This document shows positions 1-9,287 of a stretch of DNA of 64,000 nucleotides, piece by piece. The stretch comes from Tundrisphaera lichenicola (lineage in GTDB: Bacteria > Planctomycetota > Planctomycetia > Isosphaerales > Isosphaeraceae), in contig NZ_CP195106.1 in the NCBI RefSeq assembly GCF_051175385.1, positions 6,944,001-7,008,000 on the forward strand, read 5' to 3'. Within the stretch, counting starts at the first letter, position 1. Each line of letters begins with the position of its first letter. The notes beneath the pieces were generated by a model, which was not told the DNA's origin, did no database searches, and saw only the letters and a list, made by a program, of their open reading frames with translations. The position numbers were made by a program, and so were the translations under genes.

Positions 1-1352
1 TCGACCTCGCCGATCACCTGGATGACACCCGAAGCCCGGCGGATGATCGGGGCCAGATGGCCGGCGTTGACCACCTTGATCCGGTTCGACCTGGCGTCAA
101 CGACGATCAGCAGGAAGGTGATGAAGCGGTCGAGGATCTCGGCCTCGAAGAAGTGCCGGTTGAGCCGGGCCGCCACCAGCGCCGGGTCGGGCTCGGTCCG
201 GACCCGATGGCGGACCTCGGAGGAGAGGCTCGACATCAGCAGGGCCGCCGGCATCCCCTTGCCCACGACGTCGCCCACGGCCACGGCCCATCGCGACCAG
301 TCGTCCTGGTCCTCGACCTCAGCCGGTTGGATCGGGATATAGTCGTAATAGTCGCCGCCGACCTCCTGGGCGGGCTCGTAGTATTCCCAGGAGGAATAGC
401 CGGGGGCCCGGGGGCGGCGGCGGGGCAAGAGGGCCCGCTGGATCTCGCCGGCGGCGGCCCACTCGGCCTTGGACCGGAGCAGCCGATTGTTCTCGACCGT
501 CACCCCGACCGGGACCGCAACCGCAGCCAGGAGGTCCAGGGCATCGGGCCGGAATCCGCCCCCACCGTGGCGGCTGACCAGCTGGATGATCCCGATCGGC
601 TGCCCGGCGCTGTCCAGCAAGGGAACGCCCAGGATCGTCCGCGACGACGAGCTATCCAGGCCATCGGCCGCCGGGGTCTGGGAGCTCAGGAAGCCCTCGC
701 CTCGGGTCATCACGTGATCCAGGGCGGTCTGCCCCAGGGTGAGGCGCTCGGAACCGCCCCGTCGGTGGCGGATGGCCCGGGGGATCAACTCGCCGTCCGG
801 CTCGCGGGTCAGGATGAAGCCCGACTCGGCGTCGGTGAAGACCGCGAAAAGAGTATCCAGAGTCTTGCCCAGCGCCTCATTCAGTTCGATCGTCCCGCCC
901 AGGTTGTGGTTGATCTCCAGGACGGCGCGCAGGACGTCCTCGGGCTTGGCGACGCTGGCCACGACGTCGAGCGAGGTCAGGTTGCCCAGGGTTCCCAGGA
1001 TGGTCGAGCCGCCGTCTTGGTCATCGACCTTCACCGCCTGGCGGCGGAAGATCAGCAGGTTGTCGCAGATCTTGATCCTCGCCCCGTCTCGGAGCTTGGA
1101 CGGAGCCTTGGGCGTGAGCTTGGTCCCGTCGAGAAAGGTGCCGTTCCGGCTCTCGCAATCCTCGACGTAGAACCCCTCAGACCTCCGGTAGACCCAGGCG
1201 TGGAGCCACGAGACATCCTTGCGATTGAGCCCGATGTCCGAGGCGGGGTCGCGGCCGATCCGGATCAGGTCCCGGTTCAATTCGAACAGCCGGCCCGGCA
1301 GCACGGGGCTGATCAGTTCCAGCGTCGGCGCGACCTGCTGCGACTCGGACAT
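1..1352 (-). CDS. FHA-GAF-PP2C (SpoIIE/RsbU-type) Ser/Thr phosphatase, 3' end cut by window
   Basis: The frame begins at the ATG at 1352 and stays open to base 1 (450 codons), so the C-terminus is missing. An N-terminal FHA domain is recognisable from Gly-Arg at residues 33-34, Ser49/His51 and the Asn-Gly-Thr at 70-72, all typical of phosphothreonine binding. A GAF-like sensor segment follows (about 140-295). The PP2C/SpoIIE catalytic domain has GGDYYDY (332-338), GDVVGKGMPAALLM (360-373) and NAGH (429-432), holding the metal-binding Asp and Gly residues of RsbU-like phosphatases. Such proteins usually dephosphorylate anti-anti-sigma factors or act after Ser/Thr kinases, with FHA recruiting the phosphorylated partner. 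No anti-anti-sigma gene is visible here, so the partner is unknown. It is divergent from the SGNH gene, with 278 bases between them that hold nothing clear. Domain call is firm; target is inference. Confidence 0.93.
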   Translation of the reverse strand, partial: MSESQQVAPTLELISPVLPGRLFELNRDLIRIGRDPASDIGLNRKDVSWLHAWVYRRSEGFYVEDCESRNGTFLDGTKLTPKAPSKLRDGARIKICDNLLIFRRQAVKVDDQDGGSTILGTLGNLTSLDVVASVAKPEDVLRAVLEINHNLGGTIELNEALGKTLDTLFAVFTDAESGFILTREPDGELIPRAIRHRRGGSERLTLGQTALDHVMTRGEGFLSSQTPAADGLDSSSSRTILGVPLLDSAGQPIGIIQLVSRHGGGGFRPDALDLLAAVAVPVGVTVENNRLLRSKAEWAAAGEIQRALLPRRRPRAPGYSSWEYYEPAQEVGGDYYDYIPIQPAEVEDQDDWSRWAVAVGDVVGKGMPAALLMSSLSSEVRHRVRTEPDPALVAARLNRHFFEAEILDRFITFLLIVVDARSNRIKVVNAGHLAPIIRRASGVIQVIGEV

Positions 1353-1630
1353 GGCGATCGACCCGTTCCCCTCAATCCCGAAGCCGGCCGGACGAGCCCG
1401 GACTCGACCCTTCGATTATCGCGGGCCGGTCCGAGCTTTCCTAGACCATGCCCGGGACCCCGGCAGCCCGAAGGCCCGATCAGCGCGAGGCGAGGGCTCC
1501 GACCGGCAAAATTTCGGCCGATTTTGATGTAAAAGCTGCATTGTGTGATTTGCAACGCCGGACTAGGATACCGCGCCATCTCATCAAAATCGGATGCTCG
1601 ATGGGACTTCTTGACACGGAGGTTGATTCG

Positions 1631-2554
1631 ATGCGACGGTCCCTCATGGCCACGCTCCTGATGTTGTCCCCCCTGGGCCTCGCGTCCACCGCATCGGCGG
1701 ACGCCATGACCTACCTGTCGCTGGGCGACTCGGTCGCCTTCGGCGAGACCGACTACGCCCACAACCCGTCCAACGGCAACCGGGGCTACGTCAAACCCTA
1801 CTCCCAGTACCTGGGCGCGAAGTACGGGGCCACCCCCAACGTCGTCAACCTGGGGATCGACGGCGAGACCAGCGCCAGCCTCCTGAGCGGGACCGGCCGC
1901 GTGCCCTATGCCCCGGGGATCTCCGACGCCCAGCTCGCCGGCCTGAACACCCGGTACGACAACAACGCCGGGGTCAGCCAGAACACCCGGTTCGTGCAGG
2001 CGGTCGGCAACCAGTGGGCGCTGGGCAACACCATCAGCGACGTGACGATCTCGCTCGGCGCCAACGACCTCTTCAAGCTGGCCGGCGACCCCGCCTTCCA
2101 GGCCGCCTCGCAGGCCCAGCAGCAGGTCATGCTGGCCCAGTCGATGGGGTCGCTGGCGGCCAACTACGCGACCCTCCTGAACGAGGTGAAGGCACTCCTG
2201 CCCAACGCCCACGTCGTCCTCCTGGGATCGTACAACCCGTTCCCGGCCGACCCAAGCAACCCGCTCAACCCCATCGCCGCCCCGGCGATCCAGGCCCTCA
2301 ACGCCACCATCGCGGGCCTGTCCCAGCAGTTCGGCGCGTCCTACGCCGACACCTACTCGCCGTTCGTGGGGCGCGAAGCCCAGCTGACCCACATGGTGGA
2401 CATGCCGGGCAACGTCCACCCCAACGCGGACGGCTATGGCGTGATCGCCGGCGCGATCGAATCCGTCCCCGAGCCGTCGAGCCTGGCCGTCCTGGGCCTC
2501 GGCATCGCCGGCCTGGGATTCCTGGCCCGTCGCCGATCGCGGGCCGCGGCCTGA
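1631..2554 (+). CDS. secreted SGNH/GDSL hydrolase with PEP-CTERM anchor
   Basis: 307 residues from the ATG at 1631, chosen because a GGAGG ends 8 bases upstream and the N-terminus (MRRSLMATLL then LGLASTASADA) is a typical signal peptide. Block I is GDS with Ser34, block III is GAND with Asn145, and the C-terminal catalytic His is probably His263 in GNVHPN. The usual Asp three residues before that His is Gly260, so the triad looks incomplete; a Ser-His dyad is possible. The C-terminus (279-301) is a PEP-CTERM signal: VPEPSS, a hydrophobic stretch, then LARRRSR, which implies processing by an exosortase encoded elsewhere. It is probably an exported carbohydrate esterase or lipase; substrate unknown. 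It converges with the KaiC-like gene. Confidence 0.9.
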   Translation: MRRSLMATLLMLSPLGLASTASADAMTYLSLGDSVAFGETDYAHNPSNGNRGYVKPYSQYLGAKYGATPNVVNLGIDGETSASLLSGTGRVPYAPGISDAQLAGLNTRYDNNAGVSQNTRFVQAVGNQWALGNTISDVTISLGANDLFKLAGDPAFQAASQAQQQVMLAQSMGSLAANYATLLNEVKALLPNAHVVLLGSYNPFPADPSNPLNPIAAPAIQALNATIAGLSQQFGASYADTYSPFVGREAQLTHMVDMPGNVHPNADGYGVIAGAIESVPEPSSLAVLGLGIAGLGFLARRRSRAAA

Positions 2555-2586
2555 GCGGCCGGTCGAGAGTTGAGCGGAGGAGATAC

Positions 2587-2625
2587 TCACACGGCCTTCG
2601 GCCACCCTCTCCCAAAGGGAGAGGG
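2587..2625. repeat. GC-rich hairpin repeat, short copy
   Basis: Contains CGGCCTTCGGCCACC followed by a 9-base inverted repeat (CCCTCTCCC at 2605-2613, GGGAGAGGG at 2617-2625) with a three-A loop. The same words recur at 27534-27622 and, more loosely, near 48.7 kb, so this looks like a dispersed intergenic repeat. It lies between two convergent genes and could also serve as a transcription terminator. Confidence 0.6.
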
Positions 2626-2669
2626 ACTCTTCCGGCTCCGCATGGCAGGGGGCTGGGCTCAGTTCAAGA

Positions 2670-3551
2670 TCAATCGATCTCCAGACCTCGATCGGTGAGC
2701 CGATAAGGCCGGATTTCCTCCGAGGCGGCGCTGCCCCGGTGCTTGGCGACGTAGAGCGCCCGCCCCATCCGGCCCGCCTCCTTGGTCCGGCCCATCAGGA
2801 TGATCGTGTTGGCGTTGGAGAAGACATCCCCCTCGCCGATCGGCTGGGCCATCATGTCGTCCAGCAGGACGTGCGGCGTGGTGTACAGGTAGAGGCAGCC
2901 GATGCTCCGGTGATCGTACCGGTGGGCGTGGACCTTCTCGGCATTGGCCCGGTACAGCTCGCGGAAGACCTCGCGAGCCGCCCACTCGTCCTCCTTGCGG
3001 AGGACGTGCTGGTAGAGGTACTCGAAGAACTCGAACTGGATCGACTCGGCGAATCGCTCGGTCGGCTCGATCCCGTCGACGACGACCCGGCGCGAGCCTC
3101 GGACGAACTGCGAGTAGAAGTAGGCGGCCGCCCCCCGGAGGACCCTCGCCAGGTCGGACTTCCAGGCGTGCCACTCGTCGGGCTCGAGGTCGCGCCGGGT
3201 GACCCGACGTCCGGCCCTCGCGAACGGGTGGAAGTAGTCGCCCGGCTCGTGCTCCAGGTCCCAGATCGGCCCGACTTCGACCGGTCCTTCGGCCTTGTGC
3301 TCGCGGAGGTCCCAGCCGAACTGGTCGAGCGCGTAAGGCTCGTGATTCTGGGCATCACCACGGCTGGAGAGGTCGCAGATCACGCCGCGATGCCCTTCGG
3401 CCTCCCGGCCCTGATCGGCCCAGCGGAGCCCCAACTGCGTCTTGCCCGCGCCGGTGGCCCCGGCCAGGACCGTGAGCGTGCCGGGCATCAGCCCCCCGCC
3501 AAGCATCCGGTCCAGCCCCTCGATCCCGAACATCTGCCGAGCCATCGCCAT
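2670..3551 (-). CDS. KaiC/RecA-like P-loop ATPase
   Basis: 293 residues from the ATG at 3551, which has GGAGG 10 bases upstream. The N-terminus (GIEGLDRMLGGGLMPG) is the standard lead-in of KaiC/RadA-type single-domain ATPases, followed by Walker A GATGAGKT at residues 31-38. A hydrophobic strand ending in Asp (VVVDGIEPTE) is the probable Walker B. The middle has a charged insertion rich in aromatic residues, with no detectable DNA-binding or second KaiC domain. It is the last gene of a co-directional group after glucose dehydrogenase and GH15, 86 bases downstream of the latter. Family members serve in signalling or recombination; the role here is unknown. Confidence 0.85.
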   Translation of the reverse strand: MAMARQMFGIEGLDRMLGGGLMPGTLTVLAGATGAGKTQLGLRWADQGREAEGHRGVICDLSSRGDAQNHEPYALDQFGWDLREHKAEGPVEVGPIWDLEHEPGDYFHPFARAGRRVTRRDLEPDEWHAWKSDLARVLRGAAAYFYSQFVRGSRRVVVDGIEPTERFAESIQFEFFEYLYQHVLRKEDEWAAREVFRELYRANAEKVHAHRYDHRSIGCLYLYTTPHVLLDDMMAQPIGEGDVFSNANTIILMGRTKEAGRMGRALYVAKHRGSAASEEIRPYRLTDRGLEID

Positions 3552-3637
3552 CGCCGATCCGCCTCCGTCGTCCCTCGTGGTGGGGCCCTATCTTAGTCGC
3601 CGATCGAGGGATCGGACAAGGCGTCCGGGCCGGAGGT

Positions 3638-5428
3638 TCAGGCCACCCCCTCGCCGTCGGTCGGGCCTCGGTGGCCGCTCAGGTGGAAGGCGGAGTTGAT
3701 CAGGGCGACGTGCGTGAAGGCCTGGGGGAAGTTCCCGGTCATCCGGCCGAGATGGGGGTCGTACTCCTCGGCGATCAGGCCGACGTCGTTGCAGAGGCCG
3801 ACCAGGCGCTCGAAGAGTTCGCGGGCGTCGGCCTCCCGGCCGAGGAGGTGGAGGCAATCGACCAGCCAGAAGGAGCAGGGGAGGAAGGTCCCCTCGCCCG
3901 GCGGGAGCCCGTCGGGGGCCTTGGTGGTGTCGTAGCGTTGGACCAGGCCGTCGACGGTCAGCTCGCGTTCGATGGCCTCGATGGTCGACCGGACCCGGGG
4001 GTCGCTGGCCGGCAGGAAGCCGTAGAGCGGGATCATCAGCAGGCTCGCGTCGAGTTCCTTCGACCCGTAGGACTGCACGAACGCCCCGCGATCGGCGTCG
4101 AAGCCCTCGCGGCAGACCTCGGCGTGGATCTCGTCTCGGACGCCCCGCCATCGGTCGAGCGGCCCCTCCACGCCAAGCTCCTCGATCGATCGGATGGCGC
4201 GATCGAAGGCCACCCAGGCCATCACCTTGGAGTGGGTGAAGTGGCGACGAGGTCCGCGGATCTCCCAGATCCCCTCGTCGGGCTCGCGCCAGACCCGCTC
4301 CAGCGAGGTGTAGAGTGAGAGGCCCACGGCCCAACCGTCCTTGGTCACCTCCAGCCCGGCCTTGCGGCACTCGTACATGGTGGCGGCCAGCTCGCCGAAG
4401 ACATCCAGCTGGAACTGGTTGGAGGCCGCGTTGCCGACCCGGACCGGCCTGGACCCCTCATACCCGCCCAGCCAGGGAAGCTCCCATTCGTCGAGGCGTC
4501 TCCGACCGTCGATCCCGTACATGATCTGGAGGGTCTCGGGGGTGCCCGCGATGGCACGCTGGAGCCAGCCTCGCCAGGCCTTGGCCTCGTCCAGATAGCC
4601 GGCGTTGGCCAGGGCGAAGAGCGTGAAGGCGGCATCGCGGACCCAGCAGATCCGATAGTCCCAGTTGCGGACCCCGCCGATCGCCTCGGGCAGCGAGGTC
4701 GTGGGCGCCGCGACGATCCCCCCGCTCGGCGCATAGGTGAGCGCCTTCAGGGTGATCAGCGACCGGAGGACCACGTCGCGCCACCGCCCCTGGTAGCGAC
4801 ACCGAGAGGCCCAGTCCCGCCACCAATCCTCGGTATCCAGCAGCGTCAATTCGGGGTCCACCCGGTCGGGCTCGGGGCCGTACGAGCGATAATAGGTGAG
4901 GTCGAACGAGACCCGCTCCCCCGCCGAGACGGTGAAGTCGGCCACGGTGGTCATGTCCTTGCCGTGGAGTTGAGTCCCGGCGATCACCCGGGTCAGGTCC
5001 GGCCCGGCGGTGGCCGTGATCCCCCCGTCGACCCTCCGGACCCAGGGGACGATCGAGCCGTAATCGAACCGAAGGATCAACTCCAGGTGCATCGGGACCC
5101 GGCCGCTCACCCCTTCCACGATCCGGATCAGGTCGGGGGCCTCGCTCCGGGGAGGCATGAAGTCGATCAGCCGGACGGTCCCCTCGGCCGTCTCGTACTC
5201 GGTCTCCAGCACGAGGGTGTCCCCTCGATACCGACGCCGGGTCGAGATCACCTCGCCGACCGGCGCGATCCGCCATCGGCCGTTCTCGGGGCCTCCCAGG
5301 AGCGCGGCGAAGCAGGCGGACGAGTCGAACCAGGGCAAGCAAAGCCAGTCGATCGACCCGTCTTTCGCCACCAGGGCGGTGGTCAGGCAGTCGCCGATCA
5401 GGGCATAGTCCTCAATCCTGGAGGGCAT
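3638..5428 (-). CDS. glycoside hydrolase family 15 (glucoamylase/trehalase-like)
   Basis: 596 residues from the ATG at 5428 (MPSRIEDYALIGD), which matches the usual GH15 start; an in-frame ATG 12 codons upstream is less likely. GH15 landmarks are clear: the N-terminal super-beta-sandwich (IGDCLTTALVAKDGSIDWLC), the NWDYRICWVRDAAFTL block opening the (alpha/alpha)6 barrel, NQFQLDVFGE with the likely general acid Glu, and EEYDP...GNFPQAFTH with the likely base Glu. No signal peptide, so it is cytoplasmic. Family enzymes release beta-D-glucose from starch fragments or trehalose; sequence alone does not decide which. The upstream glucose dehydrogenase, 45 bases away on the same strand, suggests the glucose is then oxidised. 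Confidence 0.93.
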   Translation of the reverse strand: MPSRIEDYALIGDCLTTALVAKDGSIDWLCLPWFDSSACFAALLGGPENGRWRIAPVGEVISTRRRYRGDTLVLETEYETAEGTVRLIDFMPPRSEAPDLIRIVEGVSGRVPMHLELILRFDYGSIVPWVRRVDGGITATAGPDLTRVIAGTQLHGKDMTTVADFTVSAGERVSFDLTYYRSYGPEPDRVDPELTLLDTEDWWRDWASRCRYQGRWRDVVLRSLITLKALTYAPSGGIVAAPTTSLPEAIGGVRNWDYRICWVRDAAFTLFALANAGYLDEAKAWRGWLQRAIAGTPETLQIMYGIDGRRRLDEWELPWLGGYEGSRPVRVGNAASNQFQLDVFGELAATMYECRKAGLEVTKDGWAVGLSLYTSLERVWREPDEGIWEIRGPRRHFTHSKVMAWVAFDRAIRSIEELGVEGPLDRWRGVRDEIHAEVCREGFDADRGAFVQSYGSKELDASLLMIPLYGFLPASDPRVRSTIEAIERELTVDGLVQRYDTTKAPDGLPPGEGTFLPCSFWLVDCLHLLGREADARELFERLVGLCNDVGLIAEEYDPHLGRMTGNFPQAFTHVALINSAFHLSGHRGPTDGEGVA

Positions 5429-5473
5429 GTCGGGAGATCTCTCGGAGTTCGGGCGACCCGGCAACTCGGTTGC

Positions 5474-6520
5474 TCAGTCGCGGAAGGTGATAATCGGCTT
5501 GACGTCGGAGGCCTGACGATCGAGGGCCTCGTGCCATCGGTCGAGCGGGACCTTCCGGGTGATCAGGCGGCCGAGCCAGCCGGGGTCGGCCCCGGAGAGG
5601 GCCCGGGCGGCCTCCTCGTAGTGGCGTCGGTTGGCGTTGACCGACCCGAAGACTACTCCGTTGGACAGGACCATCGAGCGATTGATCGCCCCGGCGTCGA
5701 CCTCGAGCTCTCGGCCGCCCGAGGAGACGCCGGTCAGGCAGATGATCTTGTTGGGCGTCGAGCGGGCCATCACGTCGAAGATCAGACGTCCGACCCCGGT
5801 ACATTCCAGGACCACGTCGGCGGACTCGCCCAGGTCCTCGATCCCCTCGGAATGATAGGTCGCCCCCAGGTCGCGGACCAGGGCGGGCTTGGGGCCGTCG
5901 GTCACCCGATCGAGGACGTGGACCTCCAGGCCATGCTGGACGCCGATCATCGCCGCCAGCAGGCCGATCGGCCCGGCCCCGGTGATCAGGGCTCGCCGGG
6001 GCGACCAGGCCGCGCGGTTGCCGATCCGCTCGACGTGCTCCCAGGCCTTGGCCACCACGCTGGTCGGTTCCAGGAGGACCCCGAGGTGCCCGAGCTTCGA
6101 ATCCACCTTCACGGCGAATTTCGGCTCGATCCGGTAGCGTTCGGAACCATACCCGTCCCGCTCCTTGATCCCGCGCTCGGTGTACTTGCCGTTTCGGCAC
6201 ATGTCCCACTCGTCGACGGCGCAATTCGGGCAGGGGACCGGGTCGGGCCTCCGGACGATCCCGACGACGAGGTCGCCCTCCTCCAGATCGCCCCCCCCGG
6301 GGGCCTCGACCACCCGCCCCAGCGACTCGTGCCCGATGATCAACCGCTCGCGCCCCGGCGGGGCCCAGCCGTAGTTCCCCCGGAGGATCTCGTGGTCGGT
6401 CCCGCAGACACCGATGGCCATCACCTCGACCAGGACCGAGCCATCCTCGACGGGCGGTTCGGGCACCTCGTCGAGCCTGGCCGAGCCCGATTTCCGGGGA
6501 ATCACCGTCAGAGCTCGCAT
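5474..6520 (-). CDS. glucose 1-dehydrogenase-like zinc alcohol dehydrogenase (MDR family)
   Basis: About 348 residues. Two ATGs stand in tandem (6523 and 6520); AGGAGGG directly abuts the first, so the second is better spaced. Catalytic zinc ligands are seen in VCGTDHE (Cys40) and GHE (His65, Glu66), and the Rossmann loop is GAGPIG (182-187, numbering from 6523). The structural-zinc region keeps Cys98, Cys101 and Cys109 in a loop longer than in alcohol dehydrogenases, as in glucose dehydrogenases of the archaeal type. It would oxidise glucose to gluconolactone with NAD(P)+. It is first in the group with GH15 and the KaiC-like ATPase, and is divergent from bpt, so the 129-base gap to 6649 must hold both promoters. 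Confidence 0.88.
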   Translation of the reverse strand: MRALTVIPRKSGSARLDEVPEPPVEDGSVLVEVMAIGVCGTDHEILRGNYGWAPPGRERLIIGHESLGRVVEAPGGGDLEEGDLVVGIVRRPDPVPCPNCAVDEWDMCRNGKYTERGIKERDGYGSERYRIEPKFAVKVDSKLGHLGVLLEPTSVVAKAWEHVERIGNRAAWSPRRALITGAGPIGLLAAMIGVQHGLEVHVLDRVTDGPKPALVRDLGATYHSEGIEDLGESADVVLECTGVGRLIFDVMARSTPNKIICLTGVSSGGRELEVDAGAINRSMVLSNGVVFGSVNANRRHYEEAARALSGADPGWLGRLITRKVPLDRWHEALDRQASDVKPIITFRD

Positions 6521-6649
6521 CATCCCTCCTTCGAACCGTCGCGTCCCGCCCCCGCCGCATCTTGTCTCGGGAACCTCCCAGTGCTATTTTCGGGCCGAGG
6601 CGGCCGATTTTCGCCAATCGGCGCGGATTCGCGGGAATCGGGACGGACC

Positions 6650-7366
6650 ATGAAGATTTCCGCGTCCATGTTCGACCCGCCCAGCCGATGCGGTTACCTG
6701 CCCGATCGCGACTGGCGGCTGGAATATCGGATCGCCTTCGAGCTCTCGGCCGAGGAATATGCCGAGCGGATGCTCCGGGGCTGGCGTCACTTCGGCCGGG
6801 CCCTCTTCCGGCCGCGATGTCGAGGCTGCACGGCCTGCCAGCCGATCCGGGTCGTCGTCGATCGCTTCCGCCCCGATCGCTCGCAGCGTCGGGCCTGGAA
6901 GGCGAACCGGGGAGACCTCCGACTGGAGGTCGCCGACCCGGCCGCCGGCCCCGGACAGCTCGATCTCTACCGGCGCTATCACGCCTACCAGGAGGCCGCC
7001 AAGTTGTGGCCCTCGCGCCAGGACGAGGACCAGGCGTCGTACCACGAGTCGTTCGTCGACAACCCGTTCTCGTCGACCCGCGAATGGCGGTTCTTCCTGG
7101 GAGAGTCACTGGTCGGGGTCGGCTACGTCGACGACCTGCCCGTCGGCCCTTCGGCGATCACCTTCATCCACGACCCCGCCCACCGGTCCCGATCCCTCGG
7201 GACGTACAATGTCCTCGCCTTGATCGAGCATGCTCGTGTGCTGGGCCAGCCCCACGTCTACCTCGGCTACTACGTCGCGGGATGCGCCTCGATGGCCTAC
7301 AAGGCCCGGTTCGCCCCCAATCAGACCCTCGGGCCCGACGGCCGGTGGTGCGACTTCCTCGAGTGA
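6650..7366 (+). CDS. bpt: arginyl/leucyl-tRNA-protein transferase (Bpt/Ate1 family)
   Basis: 238 residues from the ATG at 6650, giving the expected family length. The N-terminus holds the conserved Cys motif region (CGYLPDRDWRLEYRI), and FRPRCRGCTACQPIRV is the second Cys cluster diagnostic of the family; the C-terminal half is the GNAT-like fold with YLGYYVAGC. These enzymes add Leu or Arg from a charged tRNA to N-terminal acidic residues, making substrates for ClpS/ClpAP. Which amino acid is transferred cannot be decided from sequence alone. Its stop is 20 bases from the convergent histidine kinase stop. Confidence 0.92.
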   Translation: MKISASMFDPPSRCGYLPDRDWRLEYRIAFELSAEEYAERMLRGWRHFGRALFRPRCRGCTACQPIRVVVDRFRPDRSQRRAWKANRGDLRLEVADPAAGPGQLDLYRRYHAYQEAAKLWPSRQDEDQASYHESFVDNPFSSTREWRFFLGESLVGVGYVDDLPVGPSAITFIHDPAHRSRSLGTYNVLALIEHARVLGQPHVYLGYYVAGCASMAYKARFAPNQTLGPDGRWCDFLE

Positions 7367-7385
7367 TCCGAGGCGTGGGGGCTCC

Positions 7386-9287
7386 TCAGACGGCCACCTT
7401 TCGGATGGCGTCGATCAGCGTGCCGATCCTCACCGGCTTGACCAGATGATGGTCGAAACCGGCTTCCCGGCTCGCGATGATGTCGTCGTCGGAGCCGAAG
7501 CCGCTCAGGGCGATCCCCTTCATGCCGAGGTTCTTCCGGAAGTGGCGCATGATCTCCAGGCCGCTCCCGTCGGGCAGCCCGATGTCGCTGATCAGCAGGT
7601 CGAACTTCGGGTCGGAGGCCACCGCGAAGGCCTCGCGGACGCTGGACGCGACCTCGACCTGGAAGCCGTTGAGCTTCAGGAGCCGGGCGATCGCCCGGAG
7701 CGTGTCGGGATTATCCTCCACCAGGAGGATCTTCAGGGTGCCGGCGACCCGTCCCGGATCGGGTCGCCGGGCGGGTGGCTTCTGCTCGATCGGCGGGGCT
7801 ATGGACTCCAGGCTCACGACGAAGGTCGATCCCTGGCCGCGCCCCAGGCTGGCGGCGGTCAGGGACCCGCCGTGGAGGTCGACCAGATTCCGCGCGATCA
7901 TCAGCCCCAGACCCAGACCCCCCGATCGATGCATGGCCGATTGACCGGCCTGCTCGAAGGGGTCGAAGATCATCTCCAGGAATTCCGGCTCGATGCCCAT
8001 CCCCGAGTCGGAGACCTCGACCACGATCCGGCCCGGTTCCGGATTCGTCGTCCGGATCGAGATTCGGCCCTCATCGGTGGTGAACTTGATCGCGTTCTTC
8101 AGCAAGTTCCAGAAGACCTGCTGGAGCCGCGCGGGATCGCCCGAGACGTGGCTCTCCCGGGCCCGGAAGGCCATCGCGACCTCCAGGACCTTCCGATCGG
8201 CGTCCTCCCGGCAGATCTCCAGCGTCTGCCAGAGCACCCGATGAACGTCGACGACTTCCGGGTAGATGGTGAGCTTGCCCTGGCCGATCCGCGTCACATC
8301 CAGCAGGTCGTCGATCAGGCGGGACTCCAGCTCGACATTCTTGCGCATCGAGACGATCTCGTCGCGGAGGATCGGCGGGAGATCGAGCATCTCCTCGACA
8401 TAGGAAAGCGTGGCCAGGACGGGAGTCAGCGGGGTCCTGAGCTCGTGGCTGAGGACCGCCAGGAATTGATCCTTCACCCGATTGGCCCTCTCGGCCTCCA
8501 GCCGGGCCTCGTCCAGTGCGGCCTCATACCGTTTCCGTTCGGAGATGTCACGGGCGATCTTCGAGGCCCCGATGATCCGCCCCCGGTCGTCGATGATCGG
8601 CGAGATGGTCAGCGAGACCTCGATCGTCCGACCATCATTAGCGACCCGGACCGCCTCGTAATTCTCGATCCGCTCGCCCCGCCGGATCATGTCGAGGATG
8701 GCCGGCTCGTCGTCTTGATGCTCGGGCGGGATCAGGAGCTCGATCGGTCGCCCCAGGATCTCCTCGGACTTGTACCCGAAGAGGCGTTCCGCCCCGGCAT
8801 TCCAGGAGGTCACGACCCCGTCGAGGTCCTTGCTGATGATCGCGTCCTCGCACGACTCGACGATCGCCGCCAGCCGGCCCTTGGCCTCCGAGGCGATCCG
8901 GTCGAGCGTAACCTCGCGGGAGATGCCGAAGCTCCCGACGATCTGGCCCCCCTCGTCCCGGACCGGCCCCTTGGTCGACAGGAAAGTTCGGGCTTCCCCG
9001 TTGATGATCCCCTTCTCTTCGAACGTCAGCGTGACCCCTCGCTCGCGGACCTGCCGGTCGATCTCCATCACCTGAGACGCGAAGTCCTGATCGAGGAAGT
9101 CCGAGTCGGTCCGGCCGACGATCTCCTCGATCGGGAACCCCAGGATCTTCCCCAGCGCCGAGTTGGCGATCAGGAAGCGACCCCGATCGTCCTTGACGTA
9201 AACCGGGTCGGTCGTCCCCTCGACCACCGACAAGAGCAACCTGTCATTCATCCAACCGCCACGATCCCCAACGGTTGCATCGGTCAT
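7386..9287 (-). CDS. hybrid sensor histidine kinase (PAS-PAS-HisKA-HATPase-REC)
   Basis: 633 residues. Two PAS domains (about 15-130 and 137-255; the second starts ESCEDAIISKDLDG) precede HisKA with SHELRTPL (phospho-acceptor His281), an N-box WNLLKNAIKF (Asn398), the ATP-lid GLGLGL (457-462) and a C-terminal receiver with phospho-acceptor Asp568 in SDIGLPDGSG and the conserved Lys in VKPVR. No membrane segment is seen, so it is a cytoplasmic sensor, possibly binding a small ligand or heme through PAS. No separate response regulator lies nearby; output may go through a phosphotransfer protein. ATG at 9287 is used, but the ATG 12 codons later is possible. Confidence 0.95.
   Translation of the reverse strand: MTDATVGDRGGWMNDRLLLSVVEGTTDPVYVKDDRGRFLIANSALGKILGFPIEEIVGRTDSDFLDQDFASQVMEIDRQVRERGVTLTFEEKGIINGEARTFLSTKGPVRDEGGQIVGSFGISREVTLDRIASEAKGRLAAIVESCEDAIISKDLDGVVTSWNAGAERLFGYKSEEILGRPIELLIPPEHQDDEPAILDMIRRGERIENYEAVRVANDGRTIEVSLTISPIIDDRGRIIGASKIARDISERKRYEAALDEARLEAERANRVKDQFLAVLSHELRTPLTPVLATLSYVEEMLDLPPILRDEIVSMRKNVELESRLIDDLLDVTRIGQGKLTIYPEVVDVHRVLWQTLEICREDADRKVLEVAMAFRARESHVSGDPARLQQVFWNLLKNAIKFTTDEGRISIRTTNPEPGRIVVEVSDSGMGIEPEFLEMIFDPFEQAGQSAMHRSGGLGLGLMIARNLVDLHGGSLTAASLGRGQGSTFVVSLESIAPPIEQKPPARRPDPGRVAGTLKILLVEDNPDTLRAIARLLKLNGFQVEVASSVREAFAVASDPKFDLLISDIGLPDGSGLEIMRHFRKNLGMKGIALSGFGSDDDIIASREAGFDHHLVKPVRIGTLIDAIRKVAV

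Noticed and set aside
57..1532. Plus-strand open frame at the window start
   Set aside because: It is the complement of the FHA-GAF-PP2C gene, whose motifs are unmistakable.
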